Assembly: GCF_000439085.1 (NCBI RefSeq)
Contig: NZ_AUUA01000014.1
Span: 1-64,000, forward strand
From: Leminorella grimontii ATCC 33999 = DSM 5078
GTDB lineage: Bacteria > Pseudomonadota > Gammaproteobacteria > Enterobacterales > Enterobacteriaceae
DNA: 64,000 nt
Direction: 5' to 3'
The notes below the pieces were generated by a model. That model saw only the letters and a program-made list of their open reading frames with translations, did not search any database and was not told where the DNA came from. Made by a program: the position numbers and the translations under genes. Numbering within the stretch: position 1 is the stretch's first letter; every line of letters starts with the position of its first letter. Positions 47,310-57,040 of this stretch are shown piece after piece.

Positions 47310-50300
47310 ATGGACGTACTGCGCTTTTTACTTCGCTCTCCCTTTACGCTTCTGCGCGCTATAGGTTGGACCTTATCCGCTTGTTTCCGCATTCTGGGCC
47401 TGCTGCTTACCCCGCTTATAGGGCGCGTACAGTGGCGCACTCCCGGCTGGTTGCGCTTCATTGGCTACTCGCTGCTGTGGGCTGAAAGCGGCGTTAACCG
47501 CTACCCCAAAGCTACGGCGACGGCGTTAGTTCTTCTGGCCGCTGCGGGCGCGGGCGGCTATTACGGCTATCATTGGCACCTCAATCGCCCGGTCCCTATC
47601 GACCCGGCGCCGCTGGTTGTTCAACAGACCAACGTTCGCCTACAGCCGCCAAGCGCGGTTAACTATCGCGCCGACAAAGCGGAACCTCAGCGGATAGTCC
47701 TGCGATTTTCGCGTTCCGCCGCCCCCATTGAGCGCATAGGAAAAACCGTTACCGAAGGCCTTACGCTTACGCCCACGGCCGAAGGCGAGTGGAAATGGCA
47801 AGATGACCATACGCTGACGTTCACCGCAAGCAAAGCGCTCCCCATGGGGCAGGAATACCGCCTTACGCTTGAAGACAAACGGCTGGTCGCCCCACAGATT
47901 GAGCTCACCCAGCGCGAGTATACGTTCATCACAGAGCCCTTTGACTACCGCCTGCATCAAACCGAGTTCTATCAGGATCCGCGAGATCCACAGAAAAAGA
48001 ACGCCATCATATCGGTAACTTTTAACGCCCCCATCGACGTACAAAGTTTTGAAAAGCGTCTTGCTCTGCACCTGCTGTCCAATCCAAAAATGGTGCACCT
48101 CAGCCCAACGAAATATAACGTCGTTTATAACGATAAAAGTCCGCTAAAATATACCGTCGTTTATGACGACAAAAAGCTACAGGCCTGGATCCATTCAGAG
48201 CAGATTTCCCCGTCGGATAACCGCATGCAGGCCGCTTTGACCATCGATCGAGGCATCGCTGCTACAGTTGCGGCAAACGCCGCCACGCAAACAAGAACCT
48301 ACAGCGTAGACGTTCCCAGCCTTTACAGCCTGAACGTGCTTCAGATCGACAGCCAACTGATTGAGACAGAAAACGGCAAAGACGCGCGGGCGCTGATCGT
48401 CTCCTTAAGCGACGTCGTGAATGAAAAAGCGATGGCTGCGGGCGTGAAAGCCTGGCTGCTGCCAAAGCGCATGCCGGATGAAAAAGAGCCCGTCGACGAA
48501 GAGGCTATACACGCCTGGAGGCTTGATGAAATTGATGAAGCCGTACTGTCTCAGTCCGACGCCTTGCCCATAAAAATGAGCGACAACGAGCAGGAAAATC
48601 AGGTCAACTTCAGCTTCGCCTACGGCGCGCCCGCCAACCGATATCTTCTGGTGAAGGTATCCAGCGGCCTGACTTCCGCCGGCGGCTATCGGTTAAAAGA
48701 TGACGACTACAAGGTAGTCCGCGTGCCGGACTATCCTCAAACTCTTCGCTTCGTATCGGAAGGCGCGCTGCTTTCCATGAAGGGGGAAAAGCGCATCACC
48801 GTCGCGGCCCGCAACCTGCCGGGCCTGAAGCTGGACATCAAGCGAGTCATTCCAAGCCAGCTGCAGCACATCGTTTCATTCAAGAACAGAACCTTTACCT
48901 CGGTTGGATTTAACCGCCTGAACGATGAATATTTCACCGAACATTTCAGCTATGAAACCGCGCTCAGTAACGATAATCCGGGAGACATTCAGTACCAGGG
49001 TATCGATCTTGGCCGCTACCTGACCAATGACCCGAAGTCTAAACGCGGCATATTCCTTCTCAGCCTGAAGCCTTGGGATCCCAAAAAAGGTACAAAAAAT
49101 AACGCAGAAGCGGAGTATGACGGCAACGATCCCGATGCCGTGAGAGAGTACGAGGAGGAAGAATACGATGAAGAAGAGCAAGAAAATGCGACCGACTCTC
49201 GTTTCGTCATCGTCACCGATCTGGGCATTATGGCGAAAACCTCCATCGACGGCTCTCGCGACGTTTTTGTACAGTCGATACACAGCGGCGCCCCGGTAAG
49301 CGGCGCAACGGTGTCCGTCGTCGCTAAAAACGGCACGATGCTTTTAAGCAAAACGACCGGAGAAGACGGCCACGCCGCGTTTCCTTCATTAAGCGACTTC
49401 CGCTTTGAGCAGACGGCGGTCATGTTCCTGGTGGAAAAGGAGGGCGACGTCTCCTTCCTGCCGACCAACGCCTACTACGACCGCCAGCTTGAGCTTTCTC
49501 GTTTCGATATCTATGGTGAAAGCACGCCTCAGGATCCGCGCACGTTGAGCAGTTACCTGTTCTCCGATCGGGGCGTGTACCGCCCCGGAGAGACGTTCAA
49601 CATCGGCCTCATCACGCGCACGGCCGACTGGAAAACGTCCGTGGCCGGCATCCCCCTGCGTGCGGAAGTTCGCGATCCCCGCGACGCGATGATGGCAACC
49701 TTCCCGCTAACGCTGGACGCCGCAGGCTTTAACGAACTTAGCTACACCACGTCAGAAAACTCCCCTACCGGAGACTGGACCATTTACCTGTATCTGGTGG
49801 GGAAAGACAACAAAGACGCTCGCCTGCTCGGCAGCACGACGGTGAAGGTCAAAGAGTTTGAGCCGGACAAGCTCAAAGTCGCCCTCACCCTGACGCCAGA
49901 CCGCCAGCAGGGATGGGTGAAGCCGTCCGAGCTGAAGGCGGAAATCGACGTACAGAATCTGTTCGGTACGCCTGCGCAGGACAGGCGAGTCACGTCCAAG
50001 CTGACGCTACGTCCGGTTTATCCAAGCTTCAGCCGTTTCTCAAACTATCAGTTCTATGAAAACCGCCGCAGCAGCGACAGCTTTGACACCGAACTGGAAG
50101 AGCGCACTACCGACGCAGACGGCAAGGCCAGCATTGCTCTGGGGCTCGACGCTTACGGCGATGCAACCTATCAGCTCCAGCTGATTTCCGAAGCTTTTGA
50201 AGCGGGCAGCGGACGCTCCGTCACTGCCGCGGCGCGCGTCATGGTTTCACCCTACGACTATCTGGTTGGCGTCAAGGCCGACGGCTCGTTGGACTACATC

Positions 50301-53300
50301 AGCCACCGTTCTGAACGCAGGTTAAACCTGATCGCCGTCGATCCGTCATTAAAGCAGAGAGCGCTACAGGGGCTGAAAGCTGAACTGTTGGAACAAAAGT
50401 ACCTGTCCGTGCTGACCCGCCAGAACTCCGGCGTCTATAAGTATCAGTCCAAGCTGAAAGAAACGCCCGTTGCCGAAACGGCTTTGGCTATCGGTGAAGA
50501 AGGAACGGACTTTACGCTGAATACGGAAAAACCGGGCAATTTCGTGCTGGTCATAAAAAGCGCCGACGACAAGGTGCTTAACCGCGTCGCCTACACCGTC
50601 GCGGGCAATGCCAACGTGTCTCGTTCCCTCGAACGCAACGCTGAGCTGACGCTCACGCTAAATAAAGACGCCTATCGGCCAGGTGAAAATATTGAAGTCG
50701 CGATTAACGCGCCATACAGCGGCAGCGGCATCATCACTATCGAACGAGACAAGGTCTATCACTGGCAGTGGTTCCACGCGTCCACCACCAGTTCGGTACA
50801 AACCATTCGCATCCCACCAGACATGGAAGGCAACGGCTATATCAACGTTCAGTTCATTCGCGATCCGAACTCTGACGAAGTCTTTATGAGCCCGCTCAGC
50901 TACGGCGTCGAGCCGTTTAAAATCAGCCATGAAGCGCGCCAGGCCAAGATAGAGCTTGAGTCGCCGGAGGTCATCAAGCCCGGAGATACGCTGTCCATTA
51001 AAGTGAAAACCGACTCCGCACAGCGGGTCGCCGTCTTTGCCGTAGACGAAGGGATACTTCAGGTCGCGCGCTATCGCCTGAAGGATCCGCTGGACTACTT
51101 CTTCCGCAAGCGGGCGCTTGAAGTTGAGAGCGACCAGATACTCGATCTGATCCTGCCCGAGTTCAGCAAGATGATGTCTCTGACGTCCGCGCCGGGCGGC
51201 GACGCGGGAGAAAGCATCGATCTTCACCTGAACCCGTTTAAGCGGAAAAAAGATGCGCCGGTCACCTACTGGTCCGGCATTGTCGACGTTAACGGCGAAG
51301 CCGAACTCAAATACCACGTGCCCGACTACTTTAACGGCAAGCTGCGGATCATGGCGGTCGCCGTTACACCCGACCGCATCGGCCACGCGCAGCGCTATAC
51401 CACCGTTCGCGACGACTTTGTTTTAAGCCCCAACGTACCGACCACCGTATCTCCGGGCGACCAGTTCGACGTGACGCTCGGCGTCGCCAACAACCTGACC
51501 GGGCTTAACGGAGAAAAAACGGCGTTGGAAGTGGCTATTGCGCCGCCACCTCAGCTTGAAGTGGTCGGCAACGCCAGCTATAGCCTGTCTCTGGCGGAAA
51601 AACGCGAAGGCGTCGTTACCTTCCGCTTGAAGGCAAAAGAGCACTTAGGCAACGCGTCTATCAAATTCACGGCCCGGTCCGGCGATAAGTCGGCTTCGCG
51701 TACCGTTAGCCTGTCTCTCAGACCTGCGGCTCCCTATCGTACGCAGTCGGTCATGGGCCGTATGGACGGAAGCCAGCAGAGCGTACGCGACATTCGCCAA
51801 ATGTATGACGCCTTCGCCAAGCGCGACGCCAGAGTTTCCTGGTCGCCGCTGGTGTTAACCAACGGTCTGGCGCAGTATTTGGCGGACTACCCCAACGCCT
51901 GCTCAGAGCAAATCGTCAGTCAGGCGGTTCCGCTGCTGTTCCAACAGCGCCATCCTGAAGTGAAAAACGGCCGCTCACAGGAAGAGATTCGCAGTCAGCT
52001 TAAGAAGACCATGGCGACGCTGCTTGCTCGTCAAAACGGCCGGGGGGCCATCGGCGCATGGCGCTCCTCGCCGAACGCAGATCCGTTTGTCACCCCCTAC
52101 GTCGTCCAATTCCTGCTGGAAGCGCAGCAGGCCGACTATCCGGTGAGCGACGCACTGCAAAAATCGGCCAACGGCTACCTGAAGCAGCTGGCGGCTAACG
52201 ATGCGATGCATACGCTGGACGACCTTCGCCTGCGCGCCTTTGCCGTCTATTTGCTGACGCGTCAGGGTGAAGTTACCACCGGCCAGCTGGCCGCCGTCCA
52301 AACCCGTCTGCAAAAAAGCTACCCGGACGTTTGGCAGAAAGATCTCGGCGCGCTGTATCTGGCCGCGTCTTACAAAATGCTGAAGATGGATAAACAGGCC
52401 GATGCGCTGCTACAGCCGACCTGGGACGAACTCAGCAAAGGCTACGACAAAGCCTGGTGGACAAGAGACTACCTTGACCCGCTGGTGCAGGACAGCACGC
52501 GGCTTTACCTTATCGTCCGCCACTTCCCTGAAAAGGCGGCCAGCATTCCACCCCAGCTGTTGGAAAACATGGTGCTGCGCCTGAAAGAGGAACGCTATAC
52601 CACCTATTCCTCAGCGATGACCATTATGGCGCTGGAGTACTATACCGCTCAGGCGAAAACTTCGGCGGCTGAAGGTAAAGGATTAGCGGTGAGCGTTAAA
52701 CGAGGAGATGGACAGCCTGAGACTGTCTCCACCCTCGGCGGCGCGACGGCAATAGCAAACTTTGATGCAGGCATTTCTGAAGTGCTGTTTAGCAATCAGA
52801 GCAGCAATCCCGCATGGTACGTCGTCACGCAGGCTGGCTATGACCGCAGCCTTCCGACCCAGCCCATCGCCCGCGGCCTTGAAATCACCCGCGACTACGT
52901 CAACGAAAAGGGAGAAATCGTCAACAGCGTAGCGCTGGGAGATAAAATCTACGTACGCCTGAAAATCCGCGCTAACGCCAAAGAAGGTCTGGACAACCTG
53001 GCGATAGTCGACCTGCTTCCGGGCGGCTTTGAGGTCGTCCAGCAGTCGGAGGAAAACGCAGGCGCTTCCAGCGATGACGGAACGGAAGCCTCCTGGCAGT
53101 CGCCGCTGGCCGCCTCAGGGTCAACCTGGCAGCCGAGCTACAGCGACATTCGCGAAGACCGGGTTATTATTTATGGCAGCGCCACCGAACGCGTGCAGGA
53201 GTTCGTTTATCAAATCAAAGCGACTAACTCCGGCATCTTCACCGTGCCGCCCGCCTTCGGCGAAGCCATGTACGATCGCGAAATTCAAGCGCTGGCGGTA

Positions 53301-53345
53301 GGGACCGGCACTCTGACGGTCACAGAACCTGTTGCGATCAGGTAG
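47310..53345 (+). CDS. Bacterial alpha-2-macroglobulin family protein
   Basis: 2011 residues from MDVLRFLLRS; open frame continues upstream to 47235. The N-terminus has a hydrophobic anchor (about residues 68-88), no lipobox, unlike lipoprotein YfhM of E. coli (1653 aa). MG-type beta domains follow, including MG2-like FSDRGVYRPGETFNIGL and DKAYRPGENIEVAI, then a thioester domain with C1531-SEQ in NACSEQIVSQ, where the usual motif is CLEQ. An acidic insertion (EEEEYDEEEQE) lies near residue 615. Inner-membrane-anchored periplasmic macroglobulins trap proteases, and pair with PBP1C, whose gene is next. Confidence 0.93.
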   Translation: MDVLRFLLRSPFTLLRAIGWTLSACFRILGLLLTPLIGRVQWRTPGWLRFIGYSLLWAESGVNRYPKATATALVLLAAAGAGGYYGYHWHLNRPVPIDPAPLVVQQTNVRLQPPSAVNYRADKAEPQRIVLRFSRSAAPIERIGKTVTEGLTLTPTAEGEWKWQDDHTLTFTASKALPMGQEYRLTLEDKRLVAPQIELTQREYTFITEPFDYRLHQTEFYQDPRDPQKKNAIISVTFNAPIDVQSFEKRLALHLLSNPKMVHLSPTKYNVVYNDKSPLKYTVVYDDKKLQAWIHSEQISPSDNRMQAALTIDRGIAATVAANAATQTRTYSVDVPSLYSLNVLQIDSQLIETENGKDARALIVSLSDVVNEKAMAAGVKAWLLPKRMPDEKEPVDEEAIHAWRLDEIDEAVLSQSDALPIKMSDNEQENQVNFSFAYGAPANRYLLVKVSSGLTSAGGYRLKDDDYKVVRVPDYPQTLRFVSEGALLSMKGEKRITVAARNLPGLKLDIKRVIPSQLQHIVSFKNRTFTSVGFNRLNDEYFTEHFSYETALSNDNPGDIQYQGIDLGRYLTNDPKSKRGIFLLSLKPWDPKKGTKNNAEAEYDGNDPDAVREYEEEEYDEEEQENATDSRFVIVTDLGIMAKTSIDGSRDVFVQSIHSGAPVSGATVSVVAKNGTMLLSKTTGEDGHAAFPSLSDFRFEQTAVMFLVEKEGDVSFLPTNAYYDRQLELSRFDIYGESTPQDPRTLSSYLFSDRGVYRPGETFNIGLITRTADWKTSVAGIPLRAEVRDPRDAMMATFPLTLDAAGFNELSYTTSENSPTGDWTIYLYLVGKDNKDARLLGSTTVKVKEFEPDKLKVALTLTPDRQQGWVKPSELKAEIDVQNLFGTPAQDRRVTSKLTLRPVYPSFSRFSNYQFYENRRSSDSFDTELEERTTDADGKASIALGLDAYGDATYQLQLISEAFEAGSGRSVTAAARVMVSPYDYLVGVKADGSLDYISHRSERRLNLIAVDPSLKQRALQGLKAELLEQKYLSVLTRQNSGVYKYQSKLKETPVAETALAIGEEGTDFTLNTEKPGNFVLVIKSADDKVLNRVAYTVAGNANVSRSLERNAELTLTLNKDAYRPGENIEVAINAPYSGSGIITIERDKVYHWQWFHASTTSSVQTIRIPPDMEGNGYINVQFIRDPNSDEVFMSPLSYGVEPFKISHEARQAKIELESPEVIKPGDTLSIKVKTDSAQRVAVFAVDEGILQVARYRLKDPLDYFFRKRALEVESDQILDLILPEFSKMMSLTSAPGGDAGESIDLHLNPFKRKKDAPVTYWSGIVDVNGEAELKYHVPDYFNGKLRIMAVAVTPDRIGHAQRYTTVRDDFVLSPNVPTTVSPGDQFDVTLGVANNLTGLNGEKTALEVAIAPPPQLEVVGNASYSLSLAEKREGVVTFRLKAKEHLGNASIKFTARSGDKSASRTVSLSLRPAAPYRTQSVMGRMDGSQQSVRDIRQMYDAFAKRDARVSWSPLVLTNGLAQYLADYPNACSEQIVSQAVPLLFQQRHPEVKNGRSQEEIRSQLKKTMATLLARQNGRGAIGAWRSSPNADPFVTPYVVQFLLEAQQADYPVSDALQKSANGYLKQLAANDAMHTLDDLRLRAFAVYLLTRQGEVTTGQLAAVQTRLQKSYPDVWQKDLGALYLAASYKMLKMDKQADALLQPTWDELSKGYDKAWWTRDYLDPLVQDSTRLYLIVRHFPEKAASIPPQLLENMVLRLKEERYTTYSSAMTIMALEYYTAQAKTSAAEGKGLAVSVKRGDGQPETVSTLGGATAIANFDAGISEVLFSNQSSNPAWYVVTQAGYDRSLPTQPIARGLEITRDYVNEKGEIVNSVALGDKIYVRLKIRANAKEGLDNLAIVDLLPGGFEVVQQSEENAGASSDDGTEASWQSPLAASGSTWQPSYSDIREDRVIIYGSATERVQEFVYQIKATNSGIFTVPPAFGEAMYDREIQALAVGTGTLTVTEPVAIR

Positions 53346-53354
53346 CGGTTACCC

Positions 53355-55781
53355 ATGTCGCAGCGCAGCGCTTCAGTAAACCTATCCGGCCGCATCTCCA
53401 GGGCCGGATTTAAACAACTGCTTCAAAACCTGTTGATGGCAGCCTTTCTGCTAGCGCTGTTTTGTATCGGCTTTCGGCTGTGGCCTCACCCTCCTTTGTC
53501 GGAAGGGCTTCCCCTGTCAACAGCCTATTACGATCGCCAGGGAACGCTGCTGCGGCTGACGCTTTCCAATGATGACCGCTACCGGCTATGGACGCCGCTG
53601 GAAGAGATATCCCCGCTGGCGGTTGAAGGCATCATGCGCTATGAGGACCGCTGGTTTTATTGTCATCCGGGCTTCAACCCCTACAGCCTGCTGCGCGGGT
53701 TTTGGGTCAGCTACGTCAGCGGCGGGCGCCTGCAGGGCGGCTCAACGCTGACCATGCAGCTTGCGCGCATGCACTGGCGGCTAAACACCCGCACGCTCGA
53801 CGGAAAAGCCGTTCAGATCCTGCGGGCCGTTCAGCTGGAGCTAAGCTATTCCAAGCGAGACATCCTTGAGGCCTACCTCAACTATGCGCCCTACGGCAGA
53901 AACGTTGAGAGCATCGGCGCGGCCAGCCTGATTTATTTCAACAAAGCGCCCAAAAACCTCACGCTGCCGGAGGCCCTGACGCTGGCGGTGCTGCCGCAGT
54001 CGCCCAGCTATCGGGTCGATGCGAATACCGGCGTCGTCGGGACCGCGTTGACTGACGCCCGAAACCGCCTCTACCAAAGCTGGCTGGCGGAACATCCTGA
54101 AGATGCCGATCTTTCAGCGCTTTTCCATCTGCCGCTGGCCCTGCGCCAACCGGAAAAAATGCCCTATATCGCCCCGCATCTGGTCGAACAAATTCAAAGG
54201 CAAAGACGGCGCAGCGTCGAGCAGGAGCAAACCGTCACCACCACGCTGGACGCCCGACTTCAGCAGCTGGTGGAAAAGCAGGTCAGTGCGTTTATCGAAC
54301 GCAATCAAAGCAGAGGCATTCACAACGCCGCCGTGCTGTTAGTCGACGCTCGCGATATGGGAGTGCGGGCGATGGTAGGGTCCGGCGACTATTACAATCG
54401 CCAAATTCAGGGACAGGTCAACGGCACCGACGCCAAACGTTCTCCAGGTTCGACGCTAAAGCCCTTTATCTATGCGCTGGGATTAGAACAGGGCGTTCTT
54501 CACCCAATGACCATTCTCAAAGACGTGCCTTCAACCTTCGGCGCCTACGCGCCGGAGAACTTTGACCGCCGCTTTTTGGGCCCCCTTTCCGCGACCGATG
54601 CGCTCAACTACAGCCGCAATGTGCCCGCCGTTGCCGTCGCAGCCCGGCTTAAGCAGCCTAACCTTTATCAGTTTTTGCAAATGGCCGGCGTCGCCAACAT
54701 GGCAAGCGAAAGACACTACGGGCTGTCGCTGGTATTGGGCGGGGGAGAAGTCACCGCCCAAGAGTTGGCAAAGCTTTATGCGGTGTTGGCCAATCGAGGA
54801 ACGTTCAGCCCGCTGAGGCTGGAAGAGTCGACGCCGCGCGCGTCGCCGATGACGCCGCGCGCGTCGCCGATTCGGCTGCTGAGCGAAGAGGCCTGCTTTA
54901 TTACGCTCGACATGCTCAGCCAGCACCGACGCCCGGGAGATACGCTGGCCCAAAGGCCGATGTCGCTGCCGGTTTACTGGAAAACCGGCACCTCTTGGGG
55001 ATTTCGCGACGCCTGGAGCAGCGGCATATTCGGCCCCTACGTGCTGGTCGTCTGGCAGGGCAACTTCGACGGTAAAGGCAACAGCGCGTTCATCGGTGCA
55101 GACGCCGCCGCACCGTTGTTTTTCAACATTATTGATAACGTCATTGCCGACTATCCAGAACTGAAAGAGCCGCCCCATCGACGTCCGGAAAACCTAAAGC
55201 AGGTTGAGGTTTGCCTTTCCAGCGGCAGCCTGCCGACTCCTTGGTGCCAACGGAGGGGAAAAACCTGGTTTATTCCCGGCAAGTCGCCGATTCAGGTCGA
55301 CACCGTTTATCGCCCGGTAGCCATCGATAAGGAAAGCGGTGAAGTCGCCTGCCCGCCTTACGATCCGTCCCGAGTCAACGTGGAGGTGTTTGAGTACTGG
55401 CCGTCCGATCTGGCTAAAGTATTCGCCCAGGCGGGGCTTCCGAAAAAAACGCCCCCTTCAACCGCCCACTGTAAGGACGGCGCCAGCGTAACGGCCGGAG
55501 CGCCGCCCCGCATTACGTCGCCGCTGCGCAACACTACCTACACGCTGCGACGAACGGCTTTGAAAAAGACGCCCATCGTTTTTAGCGCCATTACGGACAA
55601 CGACGGCAGCGTGATCTATTGGTTTGTCGACGACGCCTATCTCGGCAATACTGCCAGCCAGCGGACAATCGAGTGGGCGCCGGAGTCCAGCGGGCGCTAT
55701 CGCATCCGCGCAATAGACGATCGCGGTCGAGCCGATACAAGAACGGTTAACGTCGACATTACTAACGTTCCCTCAGGCTAG
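53355..55781 (+). CDS. pbpC: Penicillin-binding protein 1C
   Basis: 808 residues (E. coli PbpC 770). One N-terminal membrane helix (about 24-42), glycosyltransferase-51 domain with E97 in RYEDRWFYCHPGFNP and GGSTLTMQ (128-135), transpeptidase domain with S366 in SPGSTLKP and KTGTS (543-547), and a C-terminal BiPBP_C domain (from about 715). It polymerises and may crosslink peptidoglycan. It follows the macroglobulin after nine bases, the conserved pairing. A 21-base tandem duplication adds TPRASPM/TPRASPI (493-506). Confidence 0.95.
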   Translation: MSQRSASVNLSGRISRAGFKQLLQNLLMAAFLLALFCIGFRLWPHPPLSEGLPLSTAYYDRQGTLLRLTLSNDDRYRLWTPLEEISPLAVEGIMRYEDRWFYCHPGFNPYSLLRGFWVSYVSGGRLQGGSTLTMQLARMHWRLNTRTLDGKAVQILRAVQLELSYSKRDILEAYLNYAPYGRNVESIGAASLIYFNKAPKNLTLPEALTLAVLPQSPSYRVDANTGVVGTALTDARNRLYQSWLAEHPEDADLSALFHLPLALRQPEKMPYIAPHLVEQIQRQRRRSVEQEQTVTTTLDARLQQLVEKQVSAFIERNQSRGIHNAAVLLVDARDMGVRAMVGSGDYYNRQIQGQVNGTDAKRSPGSTLKPFIYALGLEQGVLHPMTILKDVPSTFGAYAPENFDRRFLGPLSATDALNYSRNVPAVAVAARLKQPNLYQFLQMAGVANMASERHYGLSLVLGGGEVTAQELAKLYAVLANRGTFSPLRLEESTPRASPMTPRASPIRLLSEEACFITLDMLSQHRRPGDTLAQRPMSLPVYWKTGTSWGFRDAWSSGIFGPYVLVVWQGNFDGKGNSAFIGADAAAPLFFNIIDNVIADYPELKEPPHRRPENLKQVEVCLSSGSLPTPWCQRRGKTWFIPGKSPIQVDTVYRPVAIDKESGEVACPPYDPSRVNVEVFEYWPSDLAKVFAQAGLPKKTPPSTAHCKDGASVTAGAPPRITSPLRNTTYTLRRTALKKTPIVFSAITDNDGSVIYWFVDDAYLGNTASQRTIEWAPESSGRYRIRAIDDRGRADTRTVNVDITNVPSG
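54831..54871 (+). repeat. 21-base tandem duplication within pbpC
   Basis: ACGCCGCGCGCGTCGCCGAT occurs at 54831-54850 and again at 54852-54871, giving two seven-residue units in frame inside the transpeptidase region. Confidence 0.9.
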
Positions 55782-56913
55782 TCTTCGTCGGCCACACCAA
55801 CACCCCGGCGGCAAATAGCGCGACGGCGGCGACGTAGAGCGCGGGCGTCAGGCTACCGGTCAGCGCCGTCGACAGCGCCGACAGCACGGGCCCAACGAGC
55901 TGTCCGACGGCGTAGCCAGTAGTCAATAGCCCCGCCATATAGCGCGCCGAATCCGGTGCCAGCTCCCGTCCGTACAAAAGCGACAGCTGCACGACGCACA
56001 GGAACCCGCCGCCAACCAGAGTAGCGCCAACGGCAAGCCCCGCAATGCCGGGCAGCAGCTCTGCGCACAGGACGCCCGCGGCCTGTAGCCAAAGCGCTAC
56101 CGCCAACCTGATGGGCGTTGGCGTCGTCAGATAGTGCCGAGTGACGATAACGATGGCGATCCCCACCACGGAAGCGCCGCCGAACAGCGGCCACATAAAC
56201 TGTGCCGGCAGAGAATCAGGAAAGCGAACACTCGCCATTTGGGAAAGAAAGGTGGCGGGAAGAATATAGCCAAATCCCGCCAGGCTGTAGCTCCACACCA
56301 GCCGCCGGATGCGACCACCTACGGCTGCGGGCGGCAAAACTGCACTCTGCGCACGGTGCATGTCGCCGCTGCGGGGAAAGTTGGCGCTTACGGCGCAGGC
56401 AAGGGCCAGCGCCACCACACCGTAGCCCAACCAGGCGGAACCTGCATTCCATCCCCACGAGTGAAAGCCAACGGCCAGCAGGCCGCTGAGAAAAATACCC
56501 GCACCCGGCCCGGCGAACACGGCGGCGGAAAGCCCGGGTCGCCCCAGAGCCAGCAGCCGTTCGCTGCTCCAGGCGGCGACCATCACCAACCCCCATCCGC
56601 TGGCCCAGCCGATAACAAAGCGGATTGCGCCGTGCCAATAGGCGCCATCAACCAGACCGGACAGAAGCGTCAGCGCTACCGCGCCCCACACGCCTCCCCA
56701 CAGGCGCATCTCTATTCGTTTGGATGCGCGCATCGCATCATAAGATCCGCACAGATAGCCCAGATAGTTGCTGGCGGCCACCAGCCCGGCTCCGGTCAGA
56801 GAGAACTGGCCTTCCCCCAGCATTAAAGGTACCTGGGGCGTAAAGGCGAAACGTCCTATCCCCATTACGATGACTAACGCAATAAATCCGCTGAACGCAA
56901 TTCTCCAGGCCAT
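55762..56913 (-). CDS. YbfB/YjiJ family MFS transporter
   Basis: 383 residues with twelve predicted helices. N-terminal FSGFIALVIVMGIGRFAFTPQVPLMLGEG and SNYLGYLCGSYDAM are the YbfB/YjiJ signature of this major-facilitator group; RTxxGYAVGQLVGPVLSAL-like helix 11 supports it. Substrate unknown; probably an exporter. Its stop overlaps the pbpC end by 20 bases in convergent orientation. Confidence 0.88.
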   Translation of the reverse strand: MAWRIAFSGFIALVIVMGIGRFAFTPQVPLMLGEGQFSLTGAGLVAASNYLGYLCGSYDAMRASKRIEMRLWGGVWGAVALTLLSGLVDGAYWHGAIRFVIGWASGWGLVMVAAWSSERLLALGRPGLSAAVFAGPGAGIFLSGLLAVGFHSWGWNAGSAWLGYGVVALALACAVSANFPRSGDMHRAQSAVLPPAAVGGRIRRLVWSYSLAGFGYILPATFLSQMASVRFPDSLPAQFMWPLFGGASVVGIAIVIVTRHYLTTPTPIRLAVALWLQAAGVLCAELLPGIAGLAVGATLVGGGFLCVVQLSLLYGRELAPDSARYMAGLLTTGYAVGQLVGPVLSALSTALTGSLTPALYVAAVALFAAGVLVWPTKTSLRER

Positions 56914-56982
56914 CGCCCCTCCCGCTTGGTTATTAAATAACTATAGCTAAATTAGGCGATTGAAAAGAGAAGGGAGATAAAT

Positions 56983-57013
56983 AAAAAAAGCCGACGCGGT
57001 AAAGCGTCGGCCT
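56983..57013 (-). terminator. Terminator of the M23 peptidase gene
   Basis: GCCGACGC (56990-56997) pairs with GCGTCGGC (57004-57011). On the minus strand seven T follow the stem. Confidence 0.85.
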
Positions 57014-57040
57014 TCTATTTTTGATTATCAGAAAACGAAA

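Noticed and set aside
54831..54871. CRISPR-like or satellite repeat
   Set aside because: Only two copies, one base apart, in frame within pbpC; it is a coding duplication. No CRISPR array occurs in the window.
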